Shown: positions 39,790 to 48,516, counted from the first letter of the stretch. The stretch is 64,000 nt of DNA from Solwaraspora sp. WMMA2065 (GCF_030345075.1 NZ_CP128361.1:2294001-2358000); one strand, 5' to 3'. Notes: generated by a model not told the origin, from the letters alone. Program-made: numbers and translations.

Positions 39790-39790
39790 C

Positions 39791-39838
39791 CCTGTGGGTG
39801 GTGTGGGACGGGTGGTCCCGTCCCACACCACCCACAGG
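39791..39838 (+). terminator. Perfect 22-bp stem terminator
   Basis: Arms 39791-39812 and 39817-39838 are perfectly complementary with a TGGT loop, starting at the stop codon of the acidic-protein gene. No T-run is present, as is usual in this GC range. Confidence 0.85.
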
Positions 39839-39868
39839 TCGGCGTCCCGCAGCGCCCGCAGCCCGGCG

Positions 39869-39996
39869 TTACGGCGTGGCGGTCCGCCGCACCTCGCTGC
39901 GGCAGGCGTCGATCTTGTAGTCCAGGACGGTGAGGTTGTGTGCGCGGTGAGTCCGACCCGCCCTGCGGCCTCGCTGACAGTCACCGTGCGTTCCAT
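39869..39996 (-). pseudogene. MerR-family regulator relic with internal deletion
   Basis: The start MERTVTVSEAAGRVGLTAHT is the beginning of a MerR helix-turn-helix. It runs almost directly, after a frame change, into NLTVLDYKIDACRSEVRR, which resembles the C-terminal helix of MerR proteins. The middle (about 90 residues) is gone. It is a decayed remnant upstream of the ABC exporter. Confidence 0.5.
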
Positions 39997-40104
39997 TGAC
40001 GATTCCACGCGGTCCAGGATCGCAGCCCTACGGCGCTGGCGGCCACCACCGCGACCGCCGGCCACCACCGCGGCTGCCGTCGCCCATGGACCAGCCGAGG
40101 TAAT

Positions 40105-40135
40105 TCAACTATCGTTGAGTTCATCAGATGATGAA
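40105..40135. promoter_or_regulatory. Two adjacent palindromes upstream of ABC exporter operon
   Basis: TCAAC-4-GTTGA (40105-40118) is followed at once by TTCATCAGATGATGAA (40120-40135), which has perfect 7-bp arms around 2 bases. They end 17 bp before the ATG and are the likely operator of the TetR encoded by the third gene. Confidence 0.6.
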
Positions 40136-40152
40136 TTTCTTCGGAGGCAGCC

Positions 40153-40893
40153 ATGGACCCCGTCGTCGAGGTCACCGACCTCGTGGTCGACCGCGGCCGA
40201 CGCCGCGTTCTGCACGGCGTCTCATGCACCGTCAGCAGCGGCAGCGTCACCGGACTGCTCGGTCCGAGCGGTAGTGGCAAGAGCACGCTGATGCGGGCCG
40301 TCGTAGGCGTGCAGACTGTCCGGTCCGGACAGGTCCGGGTGTTCGGCCGACCGGCCGGGGCACCGCAGCTGCGGCGTACCGTCGGATATCTCACCCAGGC
40401 GCCGAGCGTCTATGCCGACCTCACGGTCCGGGAGAACGCCCGGTACTTCGCCGCCCTGTACGGCCTGCCGGCGGCCGACGCCGACCAGGCCGTGGCGGAC
40501 GTCGGGCTCGCCGCAGCCGCCGGACAGTTGGTGGCCGACCTGTCCGGCGGCCAACGCAGTCGCGCCTCGCTGGCCTGCGCGCTGGTCGGCCGCCCGGAAC
40601 TCGTCGTGCTCGACGAGCCGACCGTCGGCCAGGACCCAGTGCTGCGGGCCGAGCTGTGGGCCCGGTTCCACGCCCTCGCCGCCGCCGGCACCACCCTGCT
40701 GGTCTCCAGCCACGTGATGGACGAGGCCGGCCGGTGCGACCGGCTGCTGCTGATCCGCGACGGTCGGTTGATAGCCGACGACACCCCGGCGGCGATCCGC
40801 GCCGCCGCCGGCACCGACGACCTGGACGAGGCCTTCCTGCGGCTGATCCGCGACCATCAGACCACCGACCCGAGCCGAGGAGCAGACCGGTGA
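40153..40893 (+). CDS. ABC transporter ATP-binding protein (DrrA-like)
   Basis: A 246-residue ATPase. Walker A is GPSGSGKST, the Q-loop TQAPSVYADLTV, the signature LSGGQRSRASLACAL, Walker B LVVLDEPTVGQD, and the H-loop Ser-Ser-His in LLVSSHVMDEAGRC. GGAGG precedes the ATG. It is coupled to the ABC-2 permease by a GTGA overlap. The family exports drugs or lipids; the gene trio with a TetR regulator suggests a xenobiotic or self-produced compound as substrate. Confidence 0.92.
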   Translation: MDPVVEVTDLVVDRGRRRVLHGVSCTVSSGSVTGLLGPSGSGKSTLMRAVVGVQTVRSGQVRVFGRPAGAPQLRRTVGYLTQAPSVYADLTVRENARYFAALYGLPAADADQAVADVGLAAAAGQLVADLSGGQRSRASLACALVGRPELVVLDEPTVGQDPVLRAELWARFHALAAAGTTLLVSSHVMDEAGRCDRLLLIRDGRLIADDTPAAIRAAAGTDDLDEAFLRLIRDHQTTDPSRGADR

Positions 40894-41645
40894 ACCCGAG
40901 GATTCTGGCCGTCACGGTCGGCCGCGTGCTGCGCCAGCTGCGCCACGACCGGCGTACCGTCGCGCTGCTGGTCGTCGTACCGGCGCTGCTGTTGACCCTG
41001 CTCTACTACATGTACGGCGACCAGCCCGCCACCGGCGGGCAGCCGGCGCTGTTCGACCGGGTCGCGCTGATCATGCTCGGCGTCTTCCCGTTCGTGATCA
41101 TGTTCCTGGTGACCAGCATCGCGATGCTGCGCGAACGCACCAGCGGCACCCTGGAACGGCTGCTCACCACCCCGCTGGGCCGGCTGGACCTGCTGTTCGG
41201 CTACGGCATCGCGTTCGGGCTCGCGGCGGCGGTGCAGGCCACCCTGGCCAGCGCTGTGGCGTACTGGCTGTTCGACCTGTCCACCGCCGGCAGCCCGGCG
41301 TTGGTGATCGCGATCGCGGTGCTCGACGCGCTGCTCGGGGTGGCGCTCGGTCTACTGTGCAGCGCCTTCGCCCGCACTGAGTTCCAGGCCGTACAGTTCA
41401 TGCCGGTGGTGGTGATCCCACAGCTGCTGCTCTGCGGGCTGTTCGTCGCCCGCGACGAGATGGCCGGCTGGCTGGAGGCGATCAGCAACGTCCTGCCGCT
41501 GTCCTACGCCGTGTCGGCGTTGACCGAGGTCGGGGCGCATCCGGAGCCGACCGCGACGCTCTGGCGTGACCTGACCGTGGTCGCCGGGGCAGTGGTGGCC
41601 GCGTTGGTCCTCGCCGCCGCGACGCTGCGCCGCCGCAGCGGCTGA
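40890..41645 (+). CDS. ABC-2 type exporter permease
   Basis: A 251-residue membrane protein with six hydrophobic segments (TVALLVVVPALLLTLLYYMY, ALIMLGVFPFVIMFLVTSIA, and others) and the RERTSGTLERLLTTPLGRLD motif found after the second helix in ABC-2 permeases. The family fold and the position after the ATPase gene identify it as the membrane partner. GTG 40890 overlaps the previous stop. TetR follows after 26 bp. Confidence 0.9.
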   Translation: MNPRILAVTVGRVLRQLRHDRRTVALLVVVPALLLTLLYYMYGDQPATGGQPALFDRVALIMLGVFPFVIMFLVTSIAMLRERTSGTLERLLTTPLGRLDLLFGYGIAFGLAAAVQATLASAVAYWLFDLSTAGSPALVIAIAVLDALLGVALGLLCSAFARTEFQAVQFMPVVVIPQLLLCGLFVARDEMAGWLEAISNVLPLSYAVSALTEVGAHPEPTATLWRDLTVVAGAVVAALVLAAATLRRRSG

Positions 41646-41671
41646 ACCCGACGCGACAGGAAGCGGTACCG

Positions 41672-42298
41672 ATGGCACGACGCACCGGGCGACGACCGGG
41701 CAACCCGGACACCCGCGAGGCGATCCTGACCGCCGCCCGGCAGGTCTTCGGCGAACGTGGCTTCGACCAGGCGTCGGTGCGCGCGATCGCCGCGGCGGCC
41801 GGTGTCGACCCGGCGCTGGTACACCACTACTTCGGCACCAAGGACAACCTGTTCCTGGCCGCGATGGATGCGCCGGTCGATCCGGGTGAGCTGCTTCCGC
41901 AGGCGCTTGCCGGCGGGCCCGACGAGGTCGGCGAACGGCTGGTCCGGCTGGTGCTGGGGGTCTGGGACTCGCCGGCCGGGGTGGCGGCCCTGGCGCTGCT
42001 GCGGTCGGCGTTGACCAACGACTGGACCGCCCGGCTGATGCGCGAGTTCGTCACCACCCAGATCATCCGGCGGGTGCTCGGCCAGCTCGACATCGAACCG
42101 GCGGAGCTGCCGATCCGGTCCGCTCTGGTCGCCTCGCAGATGGCCGGTCTGCTGGTGGTCCGGTACATCCTGCGGTTGGCACCGCTGTCCACCATGGTGG
42201 CCGATGAGGTGGCCGCAGCGGTCGGTCCGACGATCCAGCGCTACCTGACGGGGCCGCTGACCACAGCAGCCGGGGCGGCCGAGACGACGCCGGGCTGA
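41672..42298 (+). CDS. TetR-family regulator of the ABC exporter
   Basis: A 208-residue repressor. The helix-turn-helix is REAILTAARQVFGERGFDQA, then SVRAIAAAAGVDPALVHHYF with GTKDNLF. The C-terminal part fits the TetR_C (PsrA/AcrR-type) ligand domain (WDSPAGVAALALLRSALTND). AGGAAG precedes the ATG. It is the last gene of the three-gene operon and is expected to bind the palindromes at 40105-40135. Confidence 0.9.
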   Translation: MARRTGRRPGNPDTREAILTAARQVFGERGFDQASVRAIAAAAGVDPALVHHYFGTKDNLFLAAMDAPVDPGELLPQALAGGPDEVGERLVRLVLGVWDSPAGVAALALLRSALTNDWTARLMREFVTTQIIRRVLGQLDIEPAELPIRSALVASQMAGLLVVRYILRLAPLSTMVADEVAAAVGPTIQRYLTGPLTTAAGAAETTPG

Positions 42299-42313
42299 GT
42301 CTGCTGCCCCGCG

Positions 42314-43063
42314 TCAGGCGGCGGCCGGTGGGGCGCAGCGCCGGCAGAGCACCGGGTGCAGCAGGCGGGCGAGTTCGGCGCGATCACGGACCGGGGCCGG
42401 GAAGGCCAACCGGGCGCGCGGCCCGTGCGGGCCGAGCGCGACCACGAAACCGTACCGGTCCATCCGGACGACCTGCGGATCCCCGGCCAATGACCGGTGA
42501 CCGGCGTCGCGCAACTGCCGGCGGATGAACGCGGTCATCTCGGCCCGGTGGTGGTCGGCGAGGTCGGCGAGCAGCTCCGACTCGACGGCGCCGATCGGGT
42601 CGGGCTCGGCGGCGGCGTACTCGTCCGGGTCGACGTCGATCGTGACGCCACAGCGTTCCAGCCGGACCTCGGCCACCTCCATCCTGAAGATGGTGGCCCC
42701 CCGGCCGATGTCGAGCAGGTCGGGGCAGGCGTGCACGTCGGCGAAGTCCAGTGCGGCCATCCGGGCGGGGGCGCCGTCGAGTGGGCCGACCCAGCCGGAC
42801 ACCCAGACCCGGCCGTGCGTCGGCGAACCGGCCACCGGCGGTACGTCGGCCACCTCCAGCACCACGGCGGTGTCGTCGGTGCCGGCGACGGGTCGCAGCG
42901 CGCTGTCGAGCAGATCGGACCCGGCGGCGAGCAGCAGGATCCGCCCCATCGGGTCGGTCGCGTGCCGTACGGCGTGCGGTCCGGGGCGGCAGGCGACGTG
43001 CGCCATGCCGGGCAGCCGGCCGGATGCCATCGTCCGGGCGATCTCCGCGGGACTGGGCTGCAT
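42314..43063 (-). CDS. DUF2470 (HugZ-like) protein, iron-box controlled
   Basis: A 249-residue protein. The C-terminal domain (DLADHHRAEMTAFIRRQL, VVRMDRYGFVVALG, ARLAFPAPVRDRAELARLL) is a DUF2470 domain, found in HugZ-type haem oxygenases and in siderophore-linked proteins. The N-terminal part (ACRPGPHAVRHATDPMGRIL) fits the split-barrel that precedes it. Two Cys end the protein (LCRRCAPP). It is transcribed away from the iron-box region, so it is probably induced in iron shortage and may act in haem or siderophore iron use; the activity is not proven. Confidence 0.75.
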   Translation of the reverse strand: MQPSPAEIARTMASGRLPGMAHVACRPGPHAVRHATDPMGRILLLAAGSDLLDSALRPVAGTDDTAVVLEVADVPPVAGSPTHGRVWVSGWVGPLDGAPARMAALDFADVHACPDLLDIGRGATIFRMEVAEVRLERCGVTIDVDPDEYAAAEPDPIGAVESELLADLADHHRAEMTAFIRRQLRDAGHRSLAGDPQVVRMDRYGFVVALGPHGPRARLAFPAPVRDRAELARLLHPVLCRRCAPPAAA

Positions 43064-43084
43064 GACACGGACCTCCGAGATCAG

Positions 43085-43118
43085 TTAGGCTCACCTTAGT
43101 GAGGGCAGGCTAACCTAC
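43085..43118. promoter_or_regulatory. Iron box (DtxR/IdeR/DmdR-type), two overlapping sites
   Basis: TTAGGCTCACCTTAG (43085-43099) equals the right half of the Streptomyces iron box TTAGGTTAGGCTCACCTAA. TGAGGGCAGGCTAACCTAC (43100-43118) matches the IdeR consensus at about 15 of 19 positions. It lies between divergent DUF2470 and S4-paralogue genes. Confidence 0.75.
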
Positions 43119-43136
43119 TGAACCGGAGACGTCCAC

Positions 43137-43748
43137 GTGAACCACCCACGACCCAAGGCGCGCATCTCCCGCGCCCTCGGCATCCCGCTGACCCGCAAGT
43201 GCACCCGGTACTTCGAGCGGCGGCCGTACCCGCCCGGCGTGCACGGCCGCGCCCGCCGCAAGCCCTCCGACTACCAGGTGCGGCTGCTGGAAAAGCAGCG
43301 GCTACGGCACCAGTACAACGTCAGCGAGACCCAACTGCGGCGCGCGTTCGACGACGCGGTACGCGGCACCGGCAAGACCGGCGAGGCTCTGGTCACGCTG
43401 CTGGAGCGACGCCTCGACGCGATCGTGCACCGGGCCGGCCTGGCCCGCACCATCTACCAGGCACGGCAGCTCGTCGCCCACGGCCACTTCACCGTGGACG
43501 GTCACAAGGTGGACCGGCCGTCGTACCGGCTGCGCCCGGGTCAGCTGGTCCAGGTCCGGGAACGCAGCCGGACCAAACCGCCGTTCCAGATCGCCGCCGC
43601 CGGGGCGCACGCCGGCGACGGGCCGGGGGCGCCGTACCTGTCGGTCAGCCTCACCGAACTGACCGCGACCCTGATTCGCGAGCCCGCCCGCCGCGAGGTG
43701 CCGATCATCTGCGACGAGCAGCTGGTCGTCGAGTTCTACTCCCGCTGA
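43137..43748 (+). CDS. rpsD: 30S ribosomal protein S4 paralogue without zinc cysteines
   Basis: A 203-residue S4 protein. Seen: the N-terminal [40 protein letters not shown], the S4 RNA-binding domain ([40 protein letters not shown]) and the C-terminal [15 protein letters not shown]. Only two cysteines are present, so there is no zinc site (C-minus form). The gene is not with the usual rpsM-rpsK-rpsD-rpoA cluster, which suggests that it is a second copy. GTG 43137 has GGAGA upstream. It starts 19 bp after the iron box, so expression likely rises when iron is scarce. Confidence 0.88.
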   Translation: MNHPRPKARISRALGIPLTRKCTRYFERRPYPPGVHGRARRKPSDYQVRLLEKQRLRHQYNVSETQLRRAFDDAVRGTGKTGEALVTLLERRLDAIVHRAGLARTIYQARQLVAHGHFTVDGHKVDRPSYRLRPGQLVQVRERSRTKPPFQIAAAGAHAGDGPGAPYLSVSLTELTATLIREPARREVPIICDEQLVVEFYSR

Positions 43749-43756
43749 CCCCAGGG

Positions 43757-43801
43757 CGCCGTACCTGCCGGCCCGGTGGCCTGCCTGGCGGGTACGGCGC
43801 G
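43757..43801. terminator. Bidirectional terminator between S4 paralogue and ABC exporter
   Basis: Arms 43757-43770 and 43788-43801 pair over 14 bp with one wobble, loop 17 bases, between convergent stops. Confidence 0.65.
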
Positions 43802-43811
43802 GAGCCGGCGG

Positions 43812-45662
43812 TCACCGGGTCTGCTCCAGCCAGGAGGCGAAGAGCCGACCGTAGACCGACTTCGGATCGGCGAGCAGTTCCTCGTGCGGGCCCCGCTGTA
43901 CCACCCGGCCACGGTCCATGACGATCACCTCGTCGGCCGCCTGGGCGGTGGACAGCCGGTGCGCGATCGCCACCGTGGTGCGACCCCGGGTGACCGCCTC
44001 CAGGGTCCGCTGCAGCCGTACCTCGGTCGCCGGGTCCACCGCGCTGGTCGCCTCGTCGAGCACCAGCAGATCCGGATCCGCCACGTAGGCCCGGACCAGC
44101 GCCACCAGTTGCCGCTCACCGACGCTGAGCGCCTCGCCCCGCTCACCCACCGCAGTGTGCACCCCGTCCGGCAGGCCCGTCACCCAGTCGGCCAGCCCCA
44201 ACTCCGCGAAGGCGGCGGTCAGCTGCCCGTCGGTGAGCTCCGGGCGGGCGAACCGGACGTTCTCGGCGACCGTCGCGTCGAACAGGAAACCGTCCTGCGG
44301 AACCATCACCACCCGGGACCGCAGCGACTCGAACCGGACCCGGTCGAGCGGTACGCCGGAAAGCTTGACCTGCCCGGACACCGGGTCCATCAGCCTGGTG
44401 AGCAGCTTCGCGAAGGTCGTCTTGCCGCTGCCGGTCTCGCCTACCACCGCCACCCGGGTCTTCGCCGGGATCTCCAAGGCCACCTCGGAGAGCACCGGCG
44501 GCCCGCCCGGGTAGGCGAAGCAGACCTGCTCGAACCGCACGTCCAGCGGCCCGCCGGGCAGGTGCACCCCGTCGGCGCCCGGGTCGGCCACATCCGGAGC
44601 GACGTCCAGCACGTCGAGCACCCGCCGCCAGCCGGCGATCGCGTTCTGCGCCTCGTTGAGCACCTCGGTGGCGATCTGGACCGGCTGAATGAACAGGGTC
44701 ACCAGGAACAGGAACGCGGTGAGCTGGCCGACGGTCAGTCCGCCGTCCACCCCCATCCGGACGCCGACCACCACCACCCCGGCCAATGCCAGGCCAGCGG
44801 CGATCTCCCCGGTGGAGAAGCTGACCACGCTGGTCCGCAGCGCACGCTGCTGGGCGCGGCGCTGCCCTTCGATCGCCTCGTCCAGCCGACCGGCGGTGCG
44901 TCGGGACACGCCGTACGCCCGGATCACCGCCGCACCGACCACGCTCTCCGCGACCGCGGCGAGCAGCGCGCCGGTGCGTTGACGGACCACGCCGTACGCG
45001 GCCGCGAGCCGACGCTGGAACGCCCGGATGATCAGCAGCGCGGGAACGAAGGCGGCGAGGACCACCAGGGTCAGCTGCCACGAGTAGACCGCCATCACGG
45101 CAGCGGTCACCACCACCTGACCCATGCTGATCAGCAGGATGACCCCGCCCCACTGCAGGAACTGGGTGATCTGGTCGACGTCGCTGGTGACCCTGCTGAC
45201 CAGCGAACCGCGCCGCTCGGACTGCTGGTGCAGCATGGACAGGTCGTGCACGTGCCGGAACGCACGGGTCCGCACGGCGGCGAGCGCGGTCTCGCTGACC
45301 GTGAACAGTCGGCGCACCATGAAGTAGCCGCAGATGGTCGTCACGACCAGCACGGCGGTGGTGGCCGCGACGATCGTGCCCACCACTTCGAGATCGGGGC
45401 CGCCCGGCGCGCGCAGGCCGTTGTCGATGGCCTGCTGGACCGCGACCGGGATGGCGGCCCGGCCGATCATCGACACCAACGCCAGCAGCAGGGTGCCGGC
45501 CAGCCCGGTCCGCAGCTCCGGGGAGAGCGCCAGCCCGCGACGCATCGTCTGCCAGGTCGACTCGGGTGTGCCTGCCAGCGGGCCGGCGGCCGACCCGCCC
45601 GACGGGGCAACGGGGTCGCCTCGACGCTCGCGGTCGGACCGGTCGACGGTGGGCGCACTCAC
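43812..45662 (-). CDS. ABC exporter half-transporter with non-canonical signature
   Basis: A 616-residue half-transporter: six hydrophobic helices in residues 50-330, then an ATPase domain. Walker A is GETGSGKTT and Walker B LLVLDEATSAVD, with an intact catalytic Glu and H-loop (AIAHRLST). The signature is LSVGERQ instead of LSGGQ. Its GTG overlaps the upstream partner's stop, so the two halves are made together. In heterodimeric exporters (TM287/288, BmrCD type) one ATP site is degenerate: here this subunit supplies the odd signature to that site while its own Walker motifs form the active one with the partner's LSGGQ. The substrate is unknown. Confidence 0.9.
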   Translation of the reverse strand: MSAPTVDRSDRERRGDPVAPSGGSAAGPLAGTPESTWQTMRRGLALSPELRTGLAGTLLLALVSMIGRAAIPVAVQQAIDNGLRAPGGPDLEVVGTIVAATTAVLVVTTICGYFMVRRLFTVSETALAAVRTRAFRHVHDLSMLHQQSERRGSLVSRVTSDVDQITQFLQWGGVILLISMGQVVVTAAVMAVYSWQLTLVVLAAFVPALLIIRAFQRRLAAAYGVVRQRTGALLAAVAESVVGAAVIRAYGVSRRTAGRLDEAIEGQRRAQQRALRTSVVSFSTGEIAAGLALAGVVVVGVRMGVDGGLTVGQLTAFLFLVTLFIQPVQIATEVLNEAQNAIAGWRRVLDVLDVAPDVADPGADGVHLPGGPLDVRFEQVCFAYPGGPPVLSEVALEIPAKTRVAVVGETGSGKTTFAKLLTRLMDPVSGQVKLSGVPLDRVRFESLRSRVVMVPQDGFLFDATVAENVRFARPELTDGQLTAAFAELGLADWVTGLPDGVHTAVGERGEALSVGERQLVALVRAYVADPDLLVLDEATSAVDPATEVRLQRTLEAVTRGRTTVAIAHRLSTAQAADEVIVMDRGRVVQRGPHEELLADPKSVYGRLFASWLEQTR

Positions 45663-47605
45663 GCGACCACCTCCGCCGCCCGCGCCGGACCACCGCCGGG
45701 ATCGCCGTCGCCGCTGGCGGTGCCGGTGCCGGACCGGGTCCGCTCCCGCTCCGCTTCCGCCTGCTCATACGCGGTGACCAGGTCGTTGTAGCCGGGGCAG
45801 CGGGCCAGCAGCTGCTGATGCGTGCCGTGGTCCACCACCCGGCCCTGGTCGAGGTAGACCACCTCGTCGGCGAGGGCGATGGTGGCCCGCCGGTACGCGA
45901 CGATCAGGATCGACGTGGCGATCTCGGAGTTGCGCAGCGCGGCCAGGATCGCCGCCTCCACCCGGGGGTCGACGGCGCTGGTCGCGTCGTCGAGCACCAG
46001 CAGCCGGGGCTGCCCGGCCAACGCGCGGGCCAGGGTGAGCCGCTGCCGCTGACCGCCGGAGAGTGTGGTGCCGCGCTCACCGACGACGGTGTCCAACCCG
46101 TCGTCGAGCGCCGCGACGAACCCGTCCGCCTCGGCCAGCCGCAGCGCCGACCAGGCCACCTCGTCGGTCAGCCCTGGCCGGTCCAGGGTGACGTTCGCCC
46201 GGACCGTGTCGTCGAAGGCGAACGGCACCTGGGCGACCAGGGAGACCGTGCGGGCCAGCGAGCCGGCGGTCAGCCAGGGCAGTTCGACGTCGTCCAGCAT
46301 GACCCGGCCTGCGGTGGGGTCGACCAGCCGGGCGGCCAACGCGGCGATGGTCGATTTACCGGCTCCGGTCGGCCCGACCAGAGCCACGGTCCGCCCGGCG
46401 GGCACGGTGAACGAGACGTCGCGCAGCACCGGCGGCAGCGCGGCGTCGGCGCCGGGCACGGTGACCGCGGTCCGGTCGACGGGCTGGTCGGCCGGGGCCG
46501 GCGCGGTGGGCTCGCCGACCGGGGGTCGGTAGCTGAACCAGACCCGGTCGAAGACCAGACTCGCCGGGGTGGCGGCGGCGGGCAGTTCGGTGTCGCCGTA
46601 CGGCATCTCGCCGGTGGCGGTGAGCACGTGCCGCACCCGGTCCCATCCGGCGACGCTGCGCGGCAGCTCGGCCAGCACCCAGCCGATCGCCCGGACCGGG
46701 AAGGCCAGCACGGTGAACAGGAACGCGACGCTGACCAGGTCGGCCACGCTCACCGCGCCCTGCCGCAGCCGGGCGGCACCGACCAGCAGTACGGCGAGGG
46801 TGCCGAGGCTGGGCAGGGTCTCCAGCAACGGGTCGAACAGCCCGCGCAGCCGGCCGACGGAGATCAGCGCGTCGCGCAGCTCGACCGCCCGGCCGGCGAA
46901 CCGGGCAGTCTCCTGGGCCTCCCGCCCCATGGTCTTGACCACCAGGGCGCCGTCGAAGCTCTCGTGCGCGATCCCGCTGACCTCAGCCCGCAACTGCTGC
47001 GCCCGGACCTGCCGGGGCGCCATCCGGCGGGAGTAGACCACGTTGAGGGCGAACAGCGCCGGGAACACCGCCAGCCCGACCAGTGCGAGCACCCAGTCGG
47101 TGGCGAACAGTGCGGCGATCGCCGTGACCAGCATCACCACCGTGCCGACGGCGAACGGCAACGGGGCGACCGGGAACCAGGTCGCCTCGACGTCGGAGTT
47201 CGCGTTCGACAGCAGGGTGCCGGTGGGGTGCCGCTGGTGCCAGGACATCGGCAGGTCGAGGTAGCGACGGGTGACCCGGCGGCGGTAGCTGGCCTGCAGG
47301 CGGTACTGCATGAAGCCGGCGCCGAGCCGCCGGCCGAAGATGCCCACCACCTTGACCACGCTCACCGCCAGCAGGGCCGCCGCGCCGGCTCCGAGCAGGC
47401 CGGTCTCCACCCGCCCGGACTCGATCGACGGGACCACCACCTCTCCCACGATCGCCCCGACCACGTACGCGCTGGCGATGGTGAGCAGCCCGAACACGAC
47501 GCTGCCGCCGACGCCGACGGTGAACAGCCCTGGCTGCTCGCGGATGCCCTGGCCGAGCACCCACAGGCCGCGGAGCAGGACGTCACGGCTTGTTCGATTG
47601 GCCAC
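45659..47605 (-). CDS. ABC exporter half-transporter with degenerate ATP site
   Basis: A 648-residue half-transporter, first in the pair. There are six hydrophobic helices in the N-terminal half, then Walker A GPTGAGKST and a canonical signature LSGGQRQRLTLARAL. Walker B is LLVLDDATSAVD, with Asp in place of the catalytic Glu, and the H-loop is VAYRRAT with Tyr in place of His. These are the changes expected for the non-hydrolysing subunit of a heterodimeric exporter. An 80-residue linker rich in Pro/Ala lies between membrane and ATPase parts. The start is GTG 47605. Multidrug or lipid export is likely. Confidence 0.9.
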   Translation of the reverse strand: MANRTSRDVLLRGLWVLGQGIREQPGLFTVGVGGSVVFGLLTIASAYVVGAIVGEVVVPSIESGRVETGLLGAGAAALLAVSVVKVVGIFGRRLGAGFMQYRLQASYRRRVTRRYLDLPMSWHQRHPTGTLLSNANSDVEATWFPVAPLPFAVGTVVMLVTAIAALFATDWVLALVGLAVFPALFALNVVYSRRMAPRQVRAQQLRAEVSGIAHESFDGALVVKTMGREAQETARFAGRAVELRDALISVGRLRGLFDPLLETLPSLGTLAVLLVGAARLRQGAVSVADLVSVAFLFTVLAFPVRAIGWVLAELPRSVAGWDRVRHVLTATGEMPYGDTELPAAATPASLVFDRVWFSYRPPVGEPTAPAPADQPVDRTAVTVPGADAALPPVLRDVSFTVPAGRTVALVGPTGAGKSTIAALAARLVDPTAGRVMLDDVELPWLTAGSLARTVSLVAQVPFAFDDTVRANVTLDRPGLTDEVAWSALRLAEADGFVAALDDGLDTVVGERGTTLSGGQRQRLTLARALAGQPRLLVLDDATSAVDPRVEAAILAALRNSEIATSILIVAYRRATIALADEVVYLDQGRVVDHGTHQQLLARCPGYNDLVTAYEQAEAERERTRSGTGTASGDGDPGGGPARAAEVVA

Positions 47606-47781
47606 GCTACCCCCGACTGTAAGTCCTGATCATCAAATCTCATCCTTACCGACCCACAATGCCAGCGGGGTACGACGACTGTGGCCACCGACACAGCACG
47701 CCCCCCGGCGCCGGCACCTGGCCCCGTACCGCAACGTCGACTTGCTCGGCACGACGTCCGTCGCGTGCCTAGGATCGGGTC

Positions 47782-48429
47782 ATGGCGCGGTTCGCACAGA
47801 TGGAACGTCATGCCCTGGCCGACCTGTTCCTTGCCGTTGGTCCGGATGCCCCTACGGTGAACGTCGGGTGGACCACCCGGGATCTCGCCGCGCACCTGAT
47901 CGTCCGGGAGCAGCGGCCCGACGCGGCAGCGGGCATCTGGCTGCCGCTGCTGCGCGGCTACAGCGAACGGGTCCGGCTCGAACTGGCCGCCCGATCCTTC
48001 CCGGACCTGGTACGGATGGTCCGGCAGCCACCGGCGTGGAGTCCGGTGAGCAACCGAATCACCGACGAGGTGGTCAACCTGATGGAGTTCTTCATCCATC
48101 ACGAGGACGTCCGCCGCGCCCAGCCGGACTGGCAGACCCGGGACCTGCCGCCCGGCGAGCAGGCCGCACTGTGGAAGCGCGTCTCGGCGCTGACCAAGCT
48201 GCGGCTGCGCAGGTTCCCCGGCACGGTCACCGTCGTCGCCGACGGCTACGGCGACGTGGCGACCGGGACCGGGACCGGGACCGGGACCGGCGGGGACCAG
48301 GTGTCGATCAGCGCCCCACCCGGGGAACTGGTGCTCTTCCTGACCGGCCGGCAGCGGGTGGCCCGGGTCCAGATGGACTGCGCCGCCCCGGTCGAAGAAC
48401 GATTGCGTAACGCCCGCTTCGGCTTCTAG
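47782..48429 (+). CDS. TIGR03085-family protein (maleylpyruvate isomerase/DinB-like)
   Basis: A 215-residue helical-bundle protein. MERHALADLFLAVGPDAPTV, WTTRDLAAHLIVREQRPDAA and NLMEFFIHHEDVRRAQPDW are the hallmarks of the actinobacterial TIGR03085 family, related to mycothiol-dependent DinB-like enzymes; the His residues of AAHL and FIHHED would bind a metal. The C-terminal small domain contains a (GGGACC)4 hexanucleotide repeat encoding GTGTGTGTG, which may vary in length. No partner gene; the function is unknown. Confidence 0.8.
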   Translation: MARFAQMERHALADLFLAVGPDAPTVNVGWTTRDLAAHLIVREQRPDAAAGIWLPLLRGYSERVRLELAARSFPDLVRMVRQPPAWSPVSNRITDEVVNLMEFFIHHEDVRRAQPDWQTRDLPPGEQAALWKRVSALTKLRLRRFPGTVTVVADGYGDVATGTGTGTGTGGDQVSISAPPGELVLFLTGRQRVARVQMDCAAPVEERLRNARFGF

Positions 48430-48431
48430 CG

Positions 48432-48473
48432 ATGATCCTCGTCGCGGCCCGCCCGGACCGCGATGATGATCAT
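48432..48473 (+). terminator. Hairpin after TIGR03085 gene
   Basis: Arms 48432-48447 and 48458-48473 pair at 15 of 16 positions if one G-U wobble is counted, with a 10-base loop. It lies just behind the stop and 43 bp before the terpene synthase start. Confidence 0.55.
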
Positions 48474-48516
48474 ACCGGCACGCCTTCCCTTCCCTGGGCG
48501 GCCGGCTGGAGGCCGT

